This document shows positions 57,741 through 64,000 of a stretch of DNA of 64,000 nucleotides, in pieces. Source of the DNA: Cubamyces lactineus (lineage: Eukaryota > Basidiomycota > Agaricomycetes > Polyporales > Polyporaceae); NCBI GenBank assembly GCA_022376465.1, contig JACDTU010000017.1:62001-126000 (forward strand). Direction: 5' to 3'. The notes under the pieces were generated by a model. That model saw only the letters and a list, made by a program, of their open reading frames with translations. It had not been told where the DNA came from and searched no databases. The position numbers and the translations under genes were made by a program. Position 1 is the stretch's first letter, and the number at the start of each line of letters is the position of its first letter.

Positions 57741-58461
57741 TCATGGCGCCAGTGTGATCACCTTCGGGAAGTCGAGACGAATTATGTTTGCTGTAGCCTG
57801 TGCATTCTCGTCTGTGGGCCTTTTCCGGATAGGAACCGTGAAGTGGATCGCAGGTTTTCCCGGGCGCGTCAACACGCACATCTGTCCGTCGCGCAAGATG
57901 AATTTCTCCTCGCCCGGTAGGATGTCCTCTTGTCTGTTCCCGAATACGCGTTCGATTGAGTGGCTCTTCATGGCCCCCGGGACGTTTAACCAAGGCGCGT
58001 CTGTCTCGCCGGGTCCTGCGAAGAGTTCGAACTCAAACGGAAAGTTCACTGCTTCGCCCGTCTCATTGTCGACAAAGTCCAAACAGTACTCGGCGCCGGT
58101 AGAGAAATCTGGAAAGAGCCGAATAGAGTACTTGGTGTCGGGGATCGGACGACTCTGGATACACTCGTTCTGCTCTCCAGCATACGGCTTGATCTGTCAG
58201 ACAGATCACAGTGCGAGATTAGCACAGGTTCACGAGTGATTTAGAAACATAGCGTACGCCTGTCGGCTCAAAGAGTGTGTCCAATGCGCGGTCCCAGTCC
58301 TCCTGCGTTTGCACCAGGTCCTCGTCCTTGCTCATCAGCTCGAACTTCTTGTCCAGGGCAGTATATACTTCTGCTTGCCCGCCTTGATACCGGGTTGCAC
58401 CCAACTGCAACAGTTCCCAGTCGTTGCGCGGTTCAATCCCTGGATTGAGGTGTCCAATCAT
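57741..58461 (-). CDS. Small unknown protein, intact member of a local family
   Basis: Exons 58258-58461 and 57741-58193 give 218 aa (intron with GTACGC donor and CAG acceptor). No signal peptide or membrane segment. Motifs shared with the two decayed copies beside it are ETDAPWLN, DILPGEEK, LRDGQMCVLTRPGKPAIHF and a final DFPKVITLAP; the alternating hydrophobic pattern suggests a beta-rich C-terminal half. Not recognised; no function can be given. Confidence 0.65.
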
Positions 58462-59559
58462 CTTCTGACTGTATTGCCTAACAGAAATCTTGGTATTTCT
58501 TGGGAAGCGAGGAAATGGAGTTGAAACCGAGCTAGCGGACGCAGCAACAGAGGGTGCTTCCCGTTGTGTCCGAGCGGCTCCGTTAGAAGAATCATACGGT
58601 TAATGTCTAGAGTCAGACTTCTAATAAAGAACAACGTCAGAGTCCATGGTACAGATAGAAGTAGAACTATGCACATACTTTCCGCGCAGTACCGCGAGCC
58701 ATTCCCGGCAGTTTCAACGTGACTGCAAGATGTGTAGCTTTGGTTCAAAAACGACTAAAGCTGCAAGATTTGCAGTCAGAAGAACTTAGCGTCGGTAAAG
58801 TACGCGCGAGATGTTTGGCCCAAAAACTGTCTTCGAGGCGTGAAGACAAACGCGGGACAGTAGGCTGAGGTCGCCGAGTCGTCTCAGGTCTGCCAGCGGG
58901 TCGGTCACGTGACCGCGTCGACGTAAGTGTAACGCCTTGTAACGCGTCGGTCACGCTGACAGTCACATGCTCAGACGCCCACAAGCTGGACTCGACGAAG
59001 GAGGTAGAAGGCTCAGGTACCTCCTCTTGTCGTCCAGTTACTATCTACCCCTGGAAAAGCTAACACCACCTACGTTTCTATAGGCTGCCAATCAGCACAA
59101 GTCGTAGAGATAGATTCACCTCGTCGCCGTCGCTCGCTTTGGGCTGAGGCGCTCAGGGCAAGCATTCACCGATAGACAGCAGCGCGAGGCTGCCGCTGTG
59201 TCTTCTTGGCGGCCCGAGGATGTTGCAGCTGAACGTGTCCATTGACGCCATGATGCTGGTTCGACTGGTCAAGGACGCTGTAGACGCATCCGCTTTCGCA
59301 TGGCTCGATCGTTGACGTGCAAGTGTAGTCGCGAGAGGCTCTCTGAAGTCCTCTTGCTCACCTTCAAGTTGAAGTCTATGCTGGCGTGTCGAAGGACATC
59401 GCTTGGCGGTACAACACACACCTCAACAGGCGTCCTGGCGACAATGAACAAGTTGGCCGGACTGAGATGCGGCACATGAGAGTAGGAAATGGAATGGTTG
59501 ATCTCGGCATGAAATGCATATTGTTGATATGCACAGATAGGCTGGGAATGGCAGGCTGG
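58462..59559. other. Intergenic region with a 14-bp palindrome
   Basis: No recognisable gene. CGGTCACGTGACCG at 58902-58915 is a perfect palindrome around CACGTG, the core bound by fungal bHLH factors such as Cbf1/Pho4; it lies 441 bp upstream of the gene starting at 58461. Confidence 0.45.
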
Positions 59560-59847
59560 TTACGGCGCCAGGTTGAACTGCCTTGGGAAGTCGATATGGA
59601 TGACGTCTTCTTCCATTGGGCTCATGAATCGTATGTTTGACTTCCCCGGACGAGCCATCAAGCACACCTGCCCATCGCGCAAGACCTGCTTCTCTTCACC
59701 AGGGAGGACGTCTTTGTGCTTGTGTCGATGATCATGAGCCTCCTCAATTGAGAGGAACGTAACATCGGAACCAGTGCCAGTGCCACTGCCAGCAGTGACA
59801 TCATGATCGTATTGCTCGGATGAACTATTGTTGCGGTTCGCGAGCAA
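59560..59847 (-). pseudogene. Second decayed copy of the 57741-58461 gene
   Basis: Ends with DVLPGEEKQVLRDGQVCLMA, RPGKSNIRF, DVIHIDFPRQFNLAP, clearly matching the intact copy's C-terminus. The upstream part is replaced by a low-complexity TAGSGTGTGS stretch and lacks exon 1, so it is probably a fragment; a short expressed protein cannot be ruled out. Confidence 0.6.
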
Positions 59848-59961
59848 TCACAATGACAAAGAAAAGGATTCAAGAATCAACGCCTCCAAGACCGGTACCA
59901 TCATCAACTACACATTTGAATCCGTCATACCACAATACTTACAGGCTCAGTTAACTCGAAG

Positions 59962-60988
59962 ATGACCAGATATGCGGTTACGGGCACGACGGGCGGCCTT
60001 GGTTCGCAGGTTTTGAAGTATTTGCTGAAGCTCGTGCCTGGTTCGTCGGGATTCACACATCTAGGGTATCATGCTCATATTGAAGCTACGCCGTAGCATT
60101 TGACGTCGTGGTATCATTGTACAATCCTGCTGGTGCATCCGAGGCGATCAAGGAATCCGGCGTGGAGATCCGTCGGGGCGACTACGGCGACCCTGCCTCG
60201 CTCGACCAGGCCTTCGCTGGCGCAGACAAACTCCTCATCGTCTCCTACCCAAGTATCGCGCACGAGCTCCGCGTGAAGCACCACAAGAACGCGATCGATG
60301 CCGCGAAGCGTGCCGGGGTCAAGCATGTCTACTACACCTCCCTCGCCTTCGCAGGCAACAGCGTCGCCGCGGTCATGCAAGCCCACATCGATACGGAACG
60401 GTACCTCAAGGAGAGTGGGCTGACGTACACGATCCTTAGGGAGGGGATCTACAGCGAGAGCTACCCGCTCTACTTCGGGTTTTTCAACGCGGCGGAGGGC
60501 AAGGACGAGGTGATCATACCCTACAGTGATGGTGGGATCGCATGGGTGAGCAGGGAGGACCTCGGTGAGGGCACCGCGAAGATTATGGTCCAGGTAGGAC
60601 CTTTGGTAATCTACTCTGTCAAAACATACGCTCACCGCTACTACAGGGTGGCTTCGAGAACGAGACGCGCTTGCTCTCCGGCTCGCGCACGATCACGCTC
60701 AAAGAGATCGCCGATAAGGTCTCGTCCCTCCTTGGCCGCAGCATCCGCCTTGTCATCGGATCCGAGGACGACTACGTCCGGGCGAATGTTGGAAAGCACG
60801 GTCCGCGCGGAGAGGAGGAGTTCCTGCGCAAGTGGGCGACGACGTACAAGGCGCTCGAGCGCGGCGAGCTCGATGTGGTAGACCCGCTCCTGCAGGAGGT
60901 CCTCGGGAGGGAGCTTAAGCCATTCGGGGAGACCCTGAAGGAGACCCTGAGCCTCCAAGGCGCAGTGATGGACCAGTACGCCAAGTAG
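59962..60988 (+). CDS. NmrA/QorB-like NAD(P)-binding oxidoreductase
   Basis: Exons 59962-60040, 60097-60593 and 60647-60988 give 305 aa, the usual length for the family. N-terminal Rossmann motif TGTTGGLGSQVLKYLLK, then RRGDYGDPASLDQAFAGAD with KLLIVSYPS, AAKRAGVKHVYYTS, and ESGLTYTILREGIYSE, the typical order of atypical short-chain dehydrogenases related to bacterial quinone oxidoreductase QorB and fungal NmrA. Cytosolic. It probably binds NAD(P)H; whether it reduces a quinone or only senses the nucleotide is not shown. Convergent with the ABC gene. Confidence 0.85.
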
Positions 60989-61366
60989 AGGGGAGCGTTG
61001 AAGAAGTAACGGTATGGAGTCCTGTATGATGATCGTCTCCACATGAAGCCTAGGCAAGATGTCCATGAGATGCGATCCCTTCCGACCCTAGGGTGATTGC
61101 GCCCTGGCTCCAGCAATAGCCGCCTACCCTGCTTTGGGTCTTGAGCGAGGTGGGAACCCTTGACCCGAAGCCAGGGTATAAAAAAAAAGAAACACACTCA
61201 CAAGACCAGGGCCTAAGTCCCGCTTGATCCCAGCGTCTTTCTCTATCATCATCGGGACGGAATACGACAGCAGGCAGTCAAATATAGTCGAACAGCATGA
61301 GGTCAATCTCCGTCATAGATGTCTCTACTCACATCTAATCCAGGCGAGGTGGTATCAACTTGCGAT
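60989..61366. other. Convergent 3' spacer
   Basis: Tail-to-tail gap with an A run near 61181 and no gene. Confidence 0.5.
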
Positions 61367-63195
61367 TTACTCTGGGACCGGGAAGATCTGTTCGCCCTTT
61401 CCACCATCCAGCCAGAACCGCTGGACGCCCTGCTCCGGGCCCCATGGAACCTCCTCCTCCCAATGACTGACCACAATGCACGCCTGCTCTTCCGTCAGGC
61501 CCCCTCCACCGTCCTGCAGATACTCGTGTGCAGCCTGAACCATCGCCTTGTCCATCCCTGCCCATGCCTCGTCCAGCAGCACCAGTGGCGGGGCGCCCAC
61601 GAGCGCCCTCATGAGAAGCACCATCGACTGTTCTCCGGGGGTGAGCGTAGGGAACGACGTCGCGAAGAACTTCTCTTCCGTCATCTGGTCCGGGTGCGTA
61701 TGCCATTGTCGTGGGCCAAGTGCACGCATTACCTCGTGCATCCGGTGCACGCGCCATTCCTCCTCCTGCGAGCCTGGGGCAAGGTCCGTCCCGTCCGCCG
61801 CGATACCGACGCGGCGTTTGCCCTTGGGCACGAACCCACCATCAAACCCGGTGCCGATGGCGTCCCAGACCGTGAGCGAATGCCGGCGCGGGAACGCATT
61901 GAAGAGCTCCGGGGAGACGCGCCCGATACGCCGGTGCAACATGGGCGTGGCCCAGCGCGCGCGCTCACGATCAAAGAGGTACAGATTCGTCGATTGCGTG
62001 TACGACTGCGGGTGCTCCCCGGTGAGAAGGGCGAGAAGCGTCGTCTTGCCTGCGCCGTTCTCTCCGATGAGGTGCCAGCGTGAGTTGGCGCGAATCGTCC
62101 ATTGGATGGAGGAGAGCACCTGGCGCGGACCGTACTGGACGGTGACGCCCTTCATGTCCACTAGTGGGTTCCCATGCTTGCGATGCTTGTAGGTGGACTC
62201 GGGGGTCGAGCCGCCCGACGCCTGCGACATTGCTGGGGTAAATCTCGAGGGGAAGACGTCCTCCTTTTTGCCTGCGTGGACGGAGCCACCGTCCTTGATG
62301 AGTGCGACATGCGTCGTCCAGTCGGGCAGCGGGTCCTGTGCGCGGAGGCCCATAATGACATGGGGAGAGTCTTTCTGCCTCTTGAGTTCCTGCAGCAGCG
62401 CGAGGAGGATCCCCCGCGACTTGTAGTCCAATCCGGCTGCAATACGAGTTCACAGACTCTGATCAATTGCACCGTAATATGAAACTTACTAAGAGGCTCG
62501 TCCAGCAAGAGCAACCGGGGGTGCTCCAAGAACGCCTTCGCTATCCTCGCTCTTCGCGTTTGTCCATTACTGAGAGCGACTATCGGTAAGTCCAGCAGCC
62601 GCCTCAACTGCAGCCACTCCGTGAGCATTTCGAACATCTCCCGCTTGCGCGCCTTCGCCGCCTCGTCCGCCTCGTCCAACGTCTTCTCCGGCCTGTGGAA
62701 GTCCGGAATGGCCAGCTCATGGAGGGGTCGCGCGATGTCAGGAAAGAACGTCTCCCGCAGTGTCCGCTTGTCCTCCTCGCGCATCGCGCCGTACCGCGCC
62801 GTGAAGTCGTAGAACCCGTCGCCCGACCCGCGGCCGCGGTGGGCAAAGGTGACCATCTGCACGTACCTGTGCGGGTCCGCGTCCTGCAGGAACGGAAAGA
62901 GGCCTCCGGGCGGCGGGGCTGGCGGAGTGATACGGTGTGTGCCCATGAGTGCGCCGAAGAGCGCAGGCTTGAGATGGGATGAGGCCGCGCCGTCGCTCAC
63001 GACAGCCCAGGCTTCGTTGGGCTTGACCGTCCATGATACGTCGCGTAATACGGGGTCTTGATTGCCTAACTCGTATATGTTCGAGTGCGGTATGTTCACG
63101 ACCGGGAGCGAGGATGCATCGGTGTGGACTCGAGAAAGTAGGCTGGGGTGTCGGGGGAGACGTTTGAGCGTCTCAAGAGAGCTCTGCCATCGCAT
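61367..63195 (-). CDS. Double-cassette ABC ATPase without membrane domain (ModF/YDR061W type)
   Basis: Exons 62490-63195 and 61367-62436 give 591 aa. Two nucleotide-binding cassettes, no membrane helices. First cassette: signature LSNGQTRRARIAKAF and Walker B LLLLDEPLTGLD, split by the intron, but the Walker A position (SDGAASSHLK) lacks the GKT/S core. Second cassette: Walker A GENGAGKTT at 360-368, signature LTPGEQS, Walker B LVLLDEAWAGMD. The layout matches E. coli ModF and yeast YDR061W, soluble ABC proteins of unclear role. The basic N-terminus (RWQSSLETLKRLPRHPSLLSR) could be a mitochondrial presequence. One active and one degenerate ATP site is inferred. Confidence 0.87.
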
Positions 63196-63775
63196 AACGC
63201 TTGTACAGCTCGAGCTTAGCCTTTAGCGAAGACCTATAGATGAGGTGAGAACAGAATCGCTGGAAGATGCGATGGTGGTGGTCGAGAGACCTGGGAGCGT
63301 CTCGCGAGTCGTCCATGAAAGTGAGCGATGACTTGGAGTCGAAAGGCATGACTCGGCCTCGAGTGCGCGTGTGTTACAAAGGTGGTGGTCGAAGTCAAGC
63401 CGTGGCCCAGGCGACTGTACGCGATGCGGACGTGTAGAACTTCTTCCTAGATGGCATTACCTGTAGCAAGAGGGTTCAAGCGTCGGAATTCGTAGGACCA
63501 TAGCTTCGTCCACAAGCGCTTTCCATCAACCTGTTCGTTATGCGATCGAAGCCCCTGGTATCTACTGAGTACAGATCACACGGATGGCTATAATTTGTTC
63601 TTTTGCGTGGCGCATGGGCGGATAGCATTGGGGGGTACGACGCATATGCATACATCGGTCATGTCATGGAGGGGCCCGGGCAAGCACCAATGGCTCAGAG
63701 TACATAGATTCCGCGAGAGCAGAACAAAGCGGCGAGAGGTAAGGTAGACGACGGGAAAAGACCAAGACGAATCGT
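63196..63775. other. Intergenic region upstream of the ABC gene
   Basis: Contains the ABC promoter and the 3' flank of the ribosomal protein gene; no further gene. Confidence 0.5.
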
Positions 63776-64000
63776 TTAGATGAAGCCAATCTGTAGACAT
63801 CATAAGCGACTCAATGATGGTCTAAGGAGTCGGGGGAAACTGACCTTGTTCGCAACGTCCAGCGCGTCGTGGTCGGCCGTCAGACGGACGTACGCCTTCT
63901 TTTTGCCATCGGGGCTACATGGTGACATTAGGGCCCGCAGATATACACCAACCGCGTTTCAGAGGTGACTTACCGGATGAGAGTGTTGACCTTGGCGGCC
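63776..64000 (-). CDS. RPL25: 60S ribosomal protein L25 (uL23), 3' end, cut by the right edge
   Basis: Three terminal exons read by splicing: 63974 to the edge, 63845-63914 and 63776-63790. They join as [32 protein letters not shown] and IGFI followed by TAA, the highly conserved C-terminus of ribosomal protein uL23 (yeast L25, animal L23a), which binds rRNA at the peptide exit tunnel and is a docking site for SRP and chaperones. The last coding exon is only 15 nt. About 41 C-terminal residues are in the window. Confidence 0.92.

Overview
This is nuclear DNA of a basidiomycete fungus, most likely a wood-decay Agaricomycete of polypore type. Coding regions are split by many short introns (about 43-71 nt, GT-AG, often with a CTNAC/CTGAY branch point). 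The kinase family that fills the left side, the non-LTR reverse transcriptase and the mucin-like membrane protein are all of kinds common in that group. All gene models below were spliced by eye. None of the reading frames is contiguous in the genome.

About 1-52 kb is a tandem array of one two-gene module. Each module has a protein kinase on the minus strand (K; 5 exons, 369-373 aa) and, head to head with it, a small membrane-anchored helical protein on the plus strand (P; normally 4 exons, about 296-350 aa). The two share an intergenic promoter of about 430-860 bp. Intact kinases are K1 (cut by the left edge), K2-K6 and K8-K11; K7 is a last-exon relic. Partners are P1-P6 and P8-P11. Two orphan partner genes (L1, L2) have no kinase, and one partner relic lies near 25.2 kb. 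Module 3 is split by a 5'-truncated LINE, and P5 carries a frameshift. The kinases keep the catalytic lysine, catalytic aspartate and DFG. The partners have an N-terminal membrane helix, a helical region, a Ser/Pro-rich linker and a basic C-terminus. Kinases and partners fall into matching subtypes along the array (modules 1-6 and 8 against modules 9-11), which suggests that the pair is the unit of duplication and probably of function. The function is unknown; a kinase plus membrane-effector recognition or defence module is a hypothesis only.

Right of the array (53-64 kb) lie ordinary or unrelated genes: an unrecognised multi-pass membrane protein (53.2-54.7 kb), a secreted/single-pass mucin-like protein with a C-terminal PPAY motif (55.3-57.0 kb), one intact and two decayed copies of a small unknown gene (57.3-59.9 kb), an NmrA/QorB-like NAD(P)-binding oxidoreductase (60-61 kb), a double-cassette ABC ATPase (61.4-63.2 kb) and the 3' end of ribosomal protein L25/uL23 at the right edge.

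The array spacers hold duplicated 3' flanks. Two blocks (3208-3596/8532-8922 and 20983-21113/26181-26304) are more alike between copies than the adjacent coding exons are.
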